Assembly (NCBI GenBank): GCA_012520015.1
Contig: JAAYPD010000429.1
Coordinates: forward strand, 1 to 7,476
Source of the DNA: Methanomicrobiales archaeon
Lineage (GTDB): Archaea > Halobacteriota > Methanomicrobia > Methanomicrobiales > Methanospirillaceae
Reading direction: 5' to 3'
DNA: 7,476 nt
Position numbers and translations under genes: made by a program. Numbering within the stretch: position 1 is the stretch's first letter; each line of letters begins with the position of its first letter. This document shows, in pieces, positions 1-6,182 of the stretch. A model generated the notes under the pieces. The model made no database searches. It worked only from the letters and a program-made list of their open reading frames with translations, and was not told the DNA's origin.

Positions 1-310
1 AGTTTGAGAAGAATGCTTTTTTCAGTCCTGAATACTCAACCAGCCGTTTTGCAAGTGTTCCCTGGTGAGGGACATAGTAAAGGTTTGAACAGTGGATGAG
101 CTCTGCGGCCTGTTTCTGGATTGCCTGAACGACCTTTGGATGACAGTGCCCGCTGCTGCAGACCGCAATGCCAGCAACAAGGTCAAGGTAGGTCTTTCCT
201 TCTGCGTCGGTGACATTGCATCCAGATCCCTTTACAAGCATCAGGTCCCGGCTGAATGCAGGCATATAATATGTAGATTCAAGTTCACGGTAATTTTTTT
301 CGTAATTCAT
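1..310 (-). CDS. argD: Acetylornithine aminotransferase-like protein, N-terminal part (runs off the left edge)
   Basis: This is the first ~103 codons of a class-III, PLP-dependent aminotransferase, which in the arginine pathway moves the amino group between glutamate and N-acetylglutamate semialdehyde in the cytoplasm. Reading from the ATG at 310 gives a typical N-terminus: a GSGCNVTDAEGKTYLDL segment (about residues 28-44), VAGIAV, GHCHPKVVQAI (about 52-62), then LIHCSNLYY and a SGLKKAFFSN end that should run into the NSGTEA cofactor loop outside the window. The order of these blocks is that of ArgD. A related 4-aminobutyrate or LysW-type ornithine/lysine aminotransferase cannot be excluded, because the PLP lysine and the specificity residues are missing. 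The start lies 19 bases after the GMP synthase stop codon, with GTGAT six bases before the ATG as a partial ribosome binding site, so it is probably the last gene visible of the thioesterase-pyrG-guaAB unit. It is cut by the window, not broken. Confidence 0.85.
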   Translation of the reverse strand, partial: MNYEKNYRELESTYYMPAFSRDLMLVKGSGCNVTDAEGKTYLDLVAGIAVCSSGHCHPKVVQAIQKQAAELIHCSNLYYVPHQGTLAKRLVEYSGLKKAFFSN

Positions 311-329
311 TTTATCATCACTTAATCTG

Positions 330-1250
330 TTACTCGTACTCGATAGTTGCAGGTGGTTTGGAGGTGATATCATAAACAACCCTTGAAACACCTGGGATAG
401 AGGATGTTATCCTGGATTCAATCTCTTTAAGATCCTTAAATGATATCTCCACCGGTTCGGCAGTCATGGCATCTTCTGAATGAACCGCACGGACTGAAAC
501 GATCCAGCCATGAAGACGCTTTCCATCCTTTATTCCGGTGCCAAGTCCTAAAAGGGCTCCAAGACATTGCCATGGCCTGTACTTTTCAACAAGGACCTCT
601 TCTATGATGGCATTTGCCTCTCTTACAACCTCTATGGCCTCCCTTGTAACCCTGCCTACAACCCTGACCGAAAGGCCGGGACCAGGGAATGGCATCCGGT
701 GAGCAATCTCCCCTGGAAGACCAAGTGCTTCTGCAACTTTTCTTACATCCTCCTTGTAAAGCTCTTTTAACGGCTCGATAACCCCATCGAACTGTATGTT
801 AAGAGGCAGTCCGCCGACATTGTGATGGCTTTTAATACCTTCATCACTCTCGACACAGTCAGGGTAAATAGTTCCCTGCAGAAGATATTTTGCCCCGGTT
901 TTGACGGCTTCACGTTCAAAGACACGGATGAACCGCTCTCCAACGATCTTTCTTTTCTTTTCAGGGTCGCTCTCACCTTCAAGGGCATCCAGGAACTCAT
1001 CTGCTGCGTTTACAACCTTAAGGCCGAGAGGACCAAATATCTCTGATATCCGTGCGGTCTCTCCTTTCCTCATCAGCCCGGTGTCCACGTAAATTGGGAC
1101 CAGTCTCTCTCCGATTGCACGGGATGCAAGCTCGGCACAGACAGAGCTGTCCACACCCCCGGAGAGTGCGATTACGACCTTTTCTCCGCCTGATTTTTCC
1201 TGGATCAGGCGAATGGCATCATTAATGAATTCTTCTGTATCGGTTATCAT
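330..1250 (-). CDS. guaAB: GMP synthase, ATP-pyrophosphatase subunit (subunit B)
   Basis: This cytoplasmic subunit (306 residues) adenylates XMP and replaces the adenylyl group with ammonia to make GMP. The PP-loop SGGVDSS is at residues 30-36, followed by YVDTGLMRKGE (54-64), LLQGTIYPDCVES (123-135), SHHNVGGLP (141-149) and PFPGPGL (187-193). The C-terminal dimerisation domain has VRAVHSEDAMTA (253-264) and ends in the family signature ITSKPPATIEYE. There is no glutamine amidotransferase domain. As is usual in archaea, ammonia must come from a separate GuaAa subunit, which is not in this window. The ATG overlaps the pyrG stop as ATGA (bases 1247-1250), and a GGTGA lies directly before it, which suggests translational coupling to CTP synthase. 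The length and all motifs are normal, and no frame damage is visible. Confidence 0.97.
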   Translation of the reverse strand: MITDTEEFINDAIRLIQEKSGGEKVVIALSGGVDSSVCAELASRAIGERLVPIYVDTGLMRKGETARISEIFGPLGLKVVNAADEFLDALEGESDPEKKRKIVGERFIRVFEREAVKTGAKYLLQGTIYPDCVESDEGIKSHHNVGGLPLNIQFDGVIEPLKELYKEDVRKVAEALGLPGEIAHRMPFPGPGLSVRVVGRVTREAIEVVREANAIIEEVLVEKYRPWQCLGALLGLGTGIKDGKRLHGWIVSVRAVHSEDAMTAEPVEISFKDLKEIESRITSSIPGVSRVVYDITSKPPATIEYE

Positions 1251-2830
1251 TCACCTTCCCCCCTTTTAATCAGGCAAGCTTCAACAAAACCGATGAATGG
1301 CGGGGACGGTCTTGTTGGCCTGGACCTGAACTCCGGGTGAAACTGCGTTGTAAAGAAGAAGGGATGTCCAATCATCTCTGCTATCTCCATCCTGTCCTTG
1401 TTTCTTCCAGAGAATATGAGGCCTGCCTCCTCCAGCCGGCTTACATAGGCAGGATCAACCTCGTACCGATGCCGGTGCCTTTCGATTATCTCCCGTTGCC
1501 TGTAGAGCTTGTAAGCGGTAGTGTCTGAACTTATGTAAACCGGGAAGTCACCAAGTCTCATACTGCCTCCAAGGTTCTCAACACCTTCCTGTTCAGGCAG
1601 TATGGTAATGACCGGAGTGCCCTCTCCCCATTCACTGCTACAGGCATCTGATATCCCAAGGACATTTCTTGCATATTCAACGACTGAAAGCTGAAAGCCA
1701 AGACAAAGTCCAAGGAGGGGGATTTTTTCTTCCCTGCAGAGTCGGATAGCATCTATCTTGCCATTTATCCCCCTGACACCAAACCCGCCTGGAATCAGCA
1801 CCCCGTCGCATTCACGAAGGTCTGAGGGATCGACCCTTTCCGCGTCAAGCCACCTGATAGACACCTCGGTTGAGAGTTTTCTCCCTGCATGCTTGAGTGC
1901 TTCTTTTATTGACAGGTAGACATCTTCTTTTCCGTACTTGCTGATGATGGCAACCGTCACCCGGTGGGTATATTCGCGTGTGACAACCCTGTACCATTCC
2001 CGGTCGGCCTCATCTTTTTCAAGCTTGAGAAGCTGGCAAAGAACCTCGGCAAGTCCTTCTTTTTCCAGCTCCATCGGCACCTGGTATATGTCTGGAATTG
2101 TAGCGGCACTGATGATCCCTTTTTGTGGAATATCACATAATGACGAGAGTTTTTTCCTTGTATGTGAATTTAATGGCCTTTCACTTCGTCCAACGATTAT
2201 GTCGGTGAAAAGTCCAAGCTCTCTTAGTGCTTTTATCGAGTGCTGGGTAGGCTTTGTCTTCAGGTCTCCCATGGAATCTGACGGCATCAGGGTGACATGA
2301 ACAAGGGCCCTGTCTGATATCGCAAGCTCACTTCTCATCTGCCTGACCGCTTCAAGAAATGGCATGCTCTCAATATCACCAACAGTACCTCCAACCTCTA
2401 CGATACAGATATCTGCTGGTTTACCCTCATAAACAGGCTCTTCCGATGCAGACCTGATACAATCCTTTATCTGGTCGGTGATGTGTGGTATTATCTGGAC
2501 AGTCTTGCCAAGGTAATCACCACGGCGTTCTTTTTCAATGACCATCCGGTATACCTTTCCGGTAGTGATATTATGGGAGGAGTTGAGTTCAATATCTAAA
2601 AATCGCTCATAATTCCCAAGGTCCAGGTCCACTTCGCCACCGTCATGCAGAACAAACACTTCCCCGTGCTGGGCAGGGTTCATCGTCCCTGCATCAATGT
2701 TCAGGTATGGGTCGATTTTTACTGCAGTAACCTGGTACCCCCTGTTCTTCAAAAGCCGGCCGATGGATGCCGCGGTAATGCCTTTTCCAAGGCCACTCAT
2801 AACACCCCCGGTAATAAAAATGTACTTCAC
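1247..2830 (-). CDS. pyrG: CTP synthase
   Basis: CTP synthase makes CTP from UTP, ATP and glutamine in the cytoplasm. The N-terminal synthetase domain (about residues 1-265) opens with FITGGVMSGLGKGITAASIG, holding the P-loop, and continues with KIDPYLNIDAGTMNP (38-52), HGEVFVLHDGGEVDLDLGNYERF (begins near 55) and VGGTVGDIES (146-155). The C-terminal class-I glutamine amidotransferase domain (about 290-520) has the nucleophile Cys376 in GLCLGFQ and the catalytic pair His498/Glu500 in FHPEF. At 527 residues it is slightly shorter than the 545 of E. coli, as expected for archaeal forms. The start is GTG at 2830-2828, chosen because GGAGGAG sits four bases upstream and the protein begins exactly at the family N-terminus. 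The ATG that overlaps it (2832) reads directly into a stop. It follows the thioesterase gene by 46 bases and overlaps the GMP synthase subunit by ATGA. Confidence 0.98.
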   Translation of the reverse strand: MKYIFITGGVMSGLGKGITAASIGRLLKNRGYQVTAVKIDPYLNIDAGTMNPAQHGEVFVLHDGGEVDLDLGNYERFLDIELNSSHNITTGKVYRMVIEKERRGDYLGKTVQIIPHITDQIKDCIRSASEEPVYEGKPADICIVEVGGTVGDIESMPFLEAVRQMRSELAISDRALVHVTLMPSDSMGDLKTKPTQHSIKALRELGLFTDIIVGRSERPLNSHTRKKLSSLCDIPQKGIISAATIPDIYQVPMELEKEGLAEVLCQLLKLEKDEADREWYRVVTREYTHRVTVAIISKYGKEDVYLSIKEALKHAGRKLSTEVSIRWLDAERVDPSDLRECDGVLIPGGFGVRGINGKIDAIRLCREEKIPLLGLCLGFQLSVVEYARNVLGISDACSSEWGEGTPVITILPEQEGVENLGGSMRLGDFPVYISSDTTAYKLYRQREIIERHRHRYEVDPAYVSRLEEAGLIFSGRNKDRMEIAEMIGHPFFFTTQFHPEFRSRPTRPSPPFIGFVEACLIKRGEGE

Positions 2831-2834
2831 ATGA

Positions 2835-2841
2835 CTCCTCC
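2835..2841 (-). promoter_or_regulatory. Ribosome binding site that fixes the GTG start of pyrG
   Basis: On the minus strand GGAGGAG precedes the GTG at 2830 by four bases. It is the strongest Shine-Dalgarno match in the window. It decides the non-ATG start, since the only nearby ATG (2832) is followed at once by TGA. Confidence 0.75.
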
Positions 2842-2844
2842 GAA

Positions 2845-2860
2845 AACCTTCAGGAAGGTT
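2845..2860. repeat. Perfect 16-base inverted repeat upstream of pyrG
   Basis: AACCTTC-AG-GAAGGTT has two perfect 7-base arms around a 2-base centre. It lies between the thioesterase stop (2877) and the pyrG ribosome binding site (2835-2841), only three bases before the latter. In DNA it could be a dimeric repressor site. In RNA it would form a 6-bp stem with a 4-base loop right next to the ribosome binding site. The symmetry is read directly; either role is inference. Confidence 0.5.
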
Positions 2861-2876
2861 GTCCCTTATCCCTCAT

Positions 2877-3299
2877 TTATCCTCTGATGGTACCGGACCT
2901 GATGATAAAAGAAGCCGTGCACCGTGCAAGAAGATTTTCTTCATCCGCGTCGGTGAGAGTTGCCTCTGCATATATCATCGTTCTCCCTTTCCTGACCACA
3001 GTGCCATCTGCGATGATGGTGCCTTCCCTGGCTCCCCTGATAAAATGCGTTGTGCAGGATACGGTTGCGATGGTCTCTTTGTCTGAAAGCAGGGTGTATA
3101 TCGCAAGAGCTATAGCCTCGTCACCAAGTGCGGTATACATCCCTCCCTGGAGCCAGCCCTCGCCGTTCTTCATGTCATCCCTGATCACCATGCTGAGCCT
3201 TGCTTTTCCATCTCCAAAAGATACCGGCTCTATTCCCATCAGGCAGAAGAAGGGGTTTGCCTTCTGGCCATGCTTTTTTACTTCATTAAGATAGCTCAT
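2877..3299 (-). CDS. Hotdog-fold thioesterase, PaaI type
   Basis: A 140-residue single-domain hotdog protein that probably hydrolyses an acyl-CoA or similar thioester; the substrate is not known. The core is FFCLMGIEPVSFGDGKARLSM (starts near residue 17), then GEGWLQGGMYTALGDEAIALA (47-67), which is the helix with the usual His-Gly-Gly...Asp/Glu active-site signature, and later THFIRGAREGTI (84-95) and a C-terminal strand ending CTASFIIR. In the signature the usual His is Gln51, while Gly52-Gly53 and the acidic Asp60-Glu61 are kept, so catalysis is plausible. The reading frame extends upstream to an ATG at 3368, but I chose ATG 3299: the product then has the family length and N-terminus, AGGA occurs eleven bases upstream, and no ribosome binding site precedes 3368. 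It lies 46 bases before pyrG in the same direction and is probably the first gene of that unit, with no obvious metabolic link. Confidence 0.85.
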   Translation of the reverse strand: MSYLNEVKKHGQKANPFFCLMGIEPVSFGDGKARLSMVIRDDMKNGEGWLQGGMYTALGDEAIALAIYTLLSDKETIATVSCTTHFIRGAREGTIIADGTVVRKGRTMIYAEATLTDADEENLLARCTASFIIRSGTIRG

Positions 3300-3408
3300 A
3301 CGTATTAAATTCCTGTACTGGTGAATGAGACTGCCTATGTGAATGGGGAATACATAAGAGTATTTCATGTAAACCAGATAGGGTACATAACGTCAGTTTT
3401 CCAGGAAC
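3300..3408. promoter_or_regulatory. Divergent promoter region between the thioesterase and glycosyltransferase genes
   Basis: This 109-base spacer must hold promoters for both directions, because the flanking genes start away from each other. TATA-like candidates for the plus strand are ATACATAAG (3350-3358) and TACATAA (3384-3390). The second would place transcription almost at the ATG, giving a leaderless message. On the minus strand CTTATGTATT, the complement of the first box, is a candidate for the thioesterase. None is a strong match, so the exact boxes are uncertain. Confidence 0.4.
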
Positions 3409-4125
3409 ATGAATAATCCATCTGTCAGCATCGTAATCCCTGCATATAATGAATCAACCCGTATCAGGCCACTCCTAAGTGAAATAAGTGAATTATGTGA
3501 ACTTCGTGAACCAGGTACTCCTGTCATTGAGTTCATCTTTGTATGTGATGGCACTGATAACACGGGTGATATAATCCGGGATTATAAAAAAAATTACCAG
3601 TACCTGATGATCAGGTGCCTTGACTTTCCCCGACGGCTTGGTAAAGGAGGAGGGGTAAAGGCCGGTTTTGCAGTCGCATCTGCACCACTTGTAGGGTTCA
3701 TGGATGCCGATAATTCAGCTTCAGTATCAGAAATGGTTCGCATATCTCAGCTTACCAGAGAACATGACGGTGTAATCGGTTCAAGGCATCTTCCCGGCCA
3801 GGTCCTTCAAAGAAAACAACCTTTGTTAAGGCGGGTTCAGAGCAGGATATTCAATGGGATTATCAGTCTCTTATTTGGCCTTTCCTTTTATGATACCCAG
3901 TGTGGCGCCAAAGTATTTAGAAAAGATGCCCTTGATGCAGTCTTACCTGGTCTGCGTTCAACCGGGTTTGAGTTTGACGTGGAATTGCTATGGCATCTTT
4001 CAAAAAGCGGTTACTCACTTATTGAAGTCCCGGTCATATGGAATGATACCCTGGATTCCAGGCTACGCCTTTCTGATACATTCTCCATGCTGGCATCCCT
4101 GTTTCGGATCAGGCTTGGAGATTAA
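3409..4125 (+). CDS. Family 2 glycosyltransferase, dolichyl-phosphate glucosyltransferase-like
   Basis: A 238-residue GT-A fold enzyme that likely transfers a sugar from a nucleotide sugar to a polyprenyl (dolichyl) phosphate at the inner face of the membrane, for protein N-glycosylation or other surface glycans. Visible motifs are SIVIPAYNE (7-15), CDGTDNT (46-52), RRLGKGGGVKAG (75-86), the metal-binding MDADNS (98-103), GSRH (124-127), DTQCGAKVF (162-170) and FEFDVELLW (187-195). Together these are the pattern of the Alg5 / dolichyl-phosphate glucosyltransferase branch. The exact donor (glucose, mannose or other) cannot be read. There is no membrane helix at either end, whereas eukaryotic Alg5 has an N-terminal anchor, so this form would be peripheral. 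The start ATG has only a weak AGGA two bases upstream and may be leaderless. It is transcribed alone, divergent from the thioesterase and convergent with hisD. Confidence 0.88.
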   Translation: MNNPSVSIVIPAYNESTRIRPLLSEISELCELREPGTPVIEFIFVCDGTDNTGDIIRDYKKNYQYLMIRCLDFPRRLGKGGGVKAGFAVASAPLVGFMDADNSASVSEMVRISQLTREHDGVIGSRHLPGQVLQRKQPLLRRVQSRIFNGIISLLFGLSFYDTQCGAKVFRKDALDAVLPGLRSTGFEFDVELLWHLSKSGYSLIEVPVIWNDTLDSRLRLSDTFSMLASLFRIRLGD

Positions 4126-4160
4126 ACCGGGGGATTAAAAGAGGTAATGGTGATTTTTCA
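4126..4160 (+). terminator. Short convergent gap with a T run
   Basis: Only 32 bases separate the glycosyltransferase stop from the hisD stop. Just beyond the glycosyltransferase stop the plus strand reads a T5 run (4154-4158), the simple oligo-T signal that archaeal RNA polymerase can use. No hairpin accompanies it. On the minus strand only a TTTT is seen. This is a weak call. Confidence 0.3.
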
Positions 4161-5420
4161 CTCTGCGGGAGATGAACGCCTTATCCTGACAGATTCTGCA
4201 TGAGCTGACAGGCCTTCGGCATCTGCAATCGTCTCCACAATATTTCCAATCGCATCAAGGCCTTCCCGGTCAATAACCTGTATAGTCGAGGTCTTGGTGA
4301 AATGCGCCACATTAAGCCCTGAATAGTATCTTGCATTCCCGGCGGTAGGGAGAACATGGTTTGTTCCTGATGCGTAATCACCACAGGCAACTGCTGCATA
4401 AGGGCCAATAAAGATCGATCCTGCATTCCTGATCTTTCCAAGCAGCGCAAACGGGTCTCTGACCTGTATTGCAAGATGTTCAGGAGCTATCAGGTTTGAT
4501 GCCTCTGCTGCTTCATGCAAGTCCTTTACAACCAGGTACCCTGAACGCTCAAGGGACCGGGTGATTATTGCTTTACGTTCAGCACCAGCAGTGAGCTGGT
4601 TTATCCACTCTCCAACCTCTTTTGCAAGCTTTATGCTGGTGGTAACAAGTATGGAGGCTGCAAGGGGGTCATGTTCAGACTGGGCAAGGATGTCAGCTGC
4701 AATAAAATCAGGCTTTGCATCTTCATCTGCGATTATGGCGATCTCTGATGGCCCTGCAGGAAAGTCAATCTCCACCAGGTCACGAACCATCATTTTTGCA
4801 GCAGTCACGTACTGGTTCCCAGGGCCTACTATCTTCTCAACAGGAGCCATGCTTTCAGTACCATATGCCATGGCAGCAATCGCCTGTGCTCCCCCGGTCA
4901 GGTATATCTCGTCTACCCCGGCGATATCACAGGCTACCAGTGTAAGAGGATGAACCGGTGGGGGAGTGCAGCATATTACCTCTTTTACCCCGGCGACTTT
5001 GGCCGGAACAGCACACATGAGAGCAGTTGACGGGTAACTTGCCCTTCCACCAGGAACATACATACCGATGCGGGTGAGAGGGGTCGTCTTCACCCCCAGG
5101 GATATTCCTGGTTCGGTCTCTGTTATCCAGAGATCCTCGCGCCGTTGGAGTTCATGAAACCTGCTAATTCGTACATATGCCTCTGATAATGCCTCTGCCA
5201 GTTCAGGAGATACCTTTTCATATGCAGCATCACGTTCCTCCTCATCAACCCTGACCGCATCAGGTCTTACCCCATCAAATTTTTCAGCATAGTCAAGGAG
5301 GGCCTCATCACCGCGAGTCTGGACCTCCCGGATAATTGCGTCCACCAAATCCCTGACTTCATCAAGTGCGTGTTTTTGTCTATCCAGCCAGCTATCAAGT
5401 GTTACCGGACTCCAGTTCAT
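4158..5420 (-). CDS. hisD: Histidinol dehydrogenase
   Basis: This zinc enzyme catalyses the last two steps of histidine synthesis, oxidising L-histidinol to L-histidine with two NAD+ in the cytoplasm. Counting from the ATG at 5420 (420 residues), the signature VGPGNQYVTAAK (198-209) and EIDFPAGPSEIAIIAD (217-232) is present. Zinc ligands equivalent to E. coli Gln259, His262, Asp360 and His419 are Gln247, His250, Asp348 and His407, and the catalytic Glu-His pair is Glu314-His315 in APEHLAI. Glycine-rich RIGMYVPGGRASYPST (117-132) is also typical. The frame stays open to a TTG at 5447 and another ATG at 5432. I preferred 5420 because MNWSPVTLDSW matches the usual N-terminus, but none of the starts has a clear ribosome binding site. 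No other his gene is in the window, so it is not in a his operon here. Confidence 0.96.
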   Translation of the reverse strand: MNWSPVTLDSWLDRQKHALDEVRDLVDAIIREVQTRGDEALLDYAEKFDGVRPDAVRVDEEERDAAYEKVSPELAEALSEAYVRISRFHELQRREDLWITETEPGISLGVKTTPLTRIGMYVPGGRASYPSTALMCAVPAKVAGVKEVICCTPPPVHPLTLVACDIAGVDEIYLTGGAQAIAAMAYGTESMAPVEKIVGPGNQYVTAAKMMVRDLVEIDFPAGPSEIAIIADEDAKPDFIAADILAQSEHDPLAASILVTTSIKLAKEVGEWINQLTAGAERKAIITRSLERSGYLVVKDLHEAAEASNLIAPEHLAIQVRDPFALLGKIRNAGSIFIGPYAAVACGDYASGTNHVLPTAGNARYYSGLNVAHFTKTSTIQVIDREGLDAIGNIVETIADAEGLSAHAESVRIRRSSPAE

Positions 5421-5465
5421 GGATAAGTACATCGATGTATGTTTCAAAAAAGTGATATGGCAAAG

Positions 5466-5477
5466 CCGGCAGGCCGG
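5466..5477. repeat. 12-base palindrome in the hisD leader/promoter
   Basis: CCGGC-AG-GCCGG has perfect 5-base arms and a 2-base centre. It lies between the proposed hisD TATA box and the expected transcription start near 5457, a place where a bound repressor would block initiation. The symmetry is directly visible; the operator role is inference. Confidence 0.4.
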
Positions 5478-5488
5478 ACTTATATTCG
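5478..5488 (-). promoter_or_regulatory. TATA box candidate for hisD
   Basis: On the minus strand the sequence reads CGAATATAAGT just after the stop of the upstream CheW-like gene (5493). An archaeal start about 25 bases downstream would fall near 5457, leaving a leader of 25-37 bases before the candidate ATGs at 5432 and 5420. This supports transcription of hisD apart from its neighbour. Confidence 0.45.
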
Positions 5489-5492
5489 GGTG

Positions 5493-6023
5493 TTATTGTG
5501 ACTGCCTGCTGTTATCCCATCTCCACACGTAAAAATCCGGTGCGGGACGCGCAATTTTTCCCTTTAACAGGTCAGTGAGCATCTTATGAAGGTTAAGGTA
5601 CAAAAGTAACAGCTCCTCCTGCTTTTCTTCTGTCTCTATATTCAACCGGATTAATCCTTTCACGTACTCCTCTATCCCCTCAACCGCTGATATGTCGGCT
5701 GGCATGATATCAGACGGGATAACTGTCCTGACATTAAATACGTCATCAACTGATACCGCCATCCCGGTTTCACTGACTACTCCCTCCGGGATGATAAGAG
5801 TACGTTGCCTTTTGGTGTCTGCCCTGTCCATTCCCAAAAGAGGTGCGATATTTATTACCGGAATCATATCGTCGCCCCATTTTGCCATTCCTTCAATATA
5901 AGGAGGGGCATCATAGACCTCAACAGTCATTAAAGGCCTGACAAATTTGTCAACGATATCCCCGTCAATGAGGTAATGGTCTTTTCCAAGTAATATCTCA
6001 ACAAGAGTAAGATGGTCCTGCAT
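5493..6023 (-). CDS. Divergent CheW-domain protein
   Basis: A 176-residue soluble protein with a degenerate CheW domain, the fold that links chemoreceptors to the CheA kinase. CheW-like pieces in order are LVEILLGKDHYLIDGDIVDKF (from residue 7), the PPYIEGMAKWGDDMIPVIN turn (40-58) keeping Pro-Val-Ile, RTLIIPE (74-80), GMAVSVDDVFNVRTVIP (87-103) and a final LLLLYLNLHKML (138-149). The Asn-Leu-Arg-Gly turn of canonical CheW is replaced by AKWGD, so the conserved Arg is absent. A polar tail with several aromatic residues (about 156-176, including DFYVWRWD) lies beyond the normal end. I chose ATG 6023; a TTG two codons upstream also fits, and neither has a good ribosome binding site. It is divergent from a second CheW protein at 6183, and hisD follows after 72 bases. 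An adaptor role is inferred; partners are not visible here. Confidence 0.75.
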   Translation of the reverse strand: MQDHLTLVEILLGKDHYLIDGDIVDKFVRPLMTVEVYDAPPYIEGMAKWGDDMIPVINIAPLLGMDRADTKRQRTLIIPEGVVSETGMAVSVDDVFNVRTVIPSDIMPADISAVEGIEEYVKGLIRLNIETEEKQEELLLLYLNLHKMLTDLLKGKIARPAPDFYVWRWDNSRQSQ

Positions 6024-6077
6024 GGTCAATGATCTGCCCTGTTTTTATCTTATCAGTTCCCTGTATTCAAACCCTTC

Positions 6078-6087
6078 GGTATATAGC
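6078..6087 (-). promoter_or_regulatory. TATA box candidate for the minus-strand CheW-like gene
   Basis: The minus strand reads GCTATATACC here. A start about 25 bases downstream (near 6057) would leave a leader of about 34 bases before the ATG at 6023. It is the best TATA match in the 159-base divergent spacer. Confidence 0.45.
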
Positions 6088-6120
6088 CTTGCCAGATGCA
6101 AAATCCTATCCCTTCACCTG

Positions 6121-6134
6121 TGTAACGTATTACA
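6121..6134. promoter_or_regulatory. TGTAA-N4-TTACA palindrome, possible operator between the two CheW genes
   Basis: TGTAACGTATTACA has perfect 5-base arms and a 4-base centre, a common shape for sites of dimeric helix-turn-helix regulators. Its right half overlaps CGTATTACA, the only reasonable plus-strand TATA candidate for the CheW gene at 6183, which would start transcription near 6156. A protein bound here could therefore control the rightward gene. Short palindromes also arise by chance. Confidence 0.4.
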
Positions 6135-6167
6135 ACAAAATCCGGCCCTGATGAGTGTTGGATATAC

Positions 6168-6174
6168 AAAGGTG
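6168..6174 (+). promoter_or_regulatory. Ribosome binding site of the plus-strand CheW gene
   Basis: AAAGGTG lies eight bases before the ATG at 6183 and matches the GGTGA-type archaeal ribosome binding site. It supports this start; no other start codon lies in frame close upstream. Confidence 0.65.
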
Positions 6175-6182
6175 TTGACGGG

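Noticed and set aside
92..325. Plus-strand open frame over the left edge
   Set aside because: The minus strand here encodes conserved aminotransferase blocks, so the plus-strand frame is a shadow.
1938..2300. 120-codon open frame on the plus strand inside pyrG
   Set aside because: It is Ser/Arg-rich low-complexity antisense translation of a clearly real gene, with no recognisable domain.
2887..3294. 135-codon open frame antisense to the thioesterase
   Set aside because: The opposite frame encodes a recognisable hotdog protein; this one shows no family motif.
3336..3356. TATGT-N11-ACATA symmetry in the thioesterase/glycosyltransferase spacer
   Set aside because: Short A/T-rich arms with a long spacer are expected by chance in such a region.
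3300..3368. 23-residue N-terminal extension of the thioesterase from ATG 3368
   Set aside because: There is no ribosome binding site before 3368, the added residues do not belong to the hotdog domain, and the region must hold promoters for two divergent genes.
4561..4953. 130-codon open frame on the plus strand inside hisD
   Set aside because: It is antisense to conserved hisD residues, with Ala/Ser-rich composition typical of a shadow frame.
5421..5447. Longer hisD forms starting at TTG 5447 or ATG 5432
   Set aside because: TTG has no supporting ribosome binding site and the extra residues do not fit the usual HisD start. ATG 5432 remains possible but less likely than 5420.
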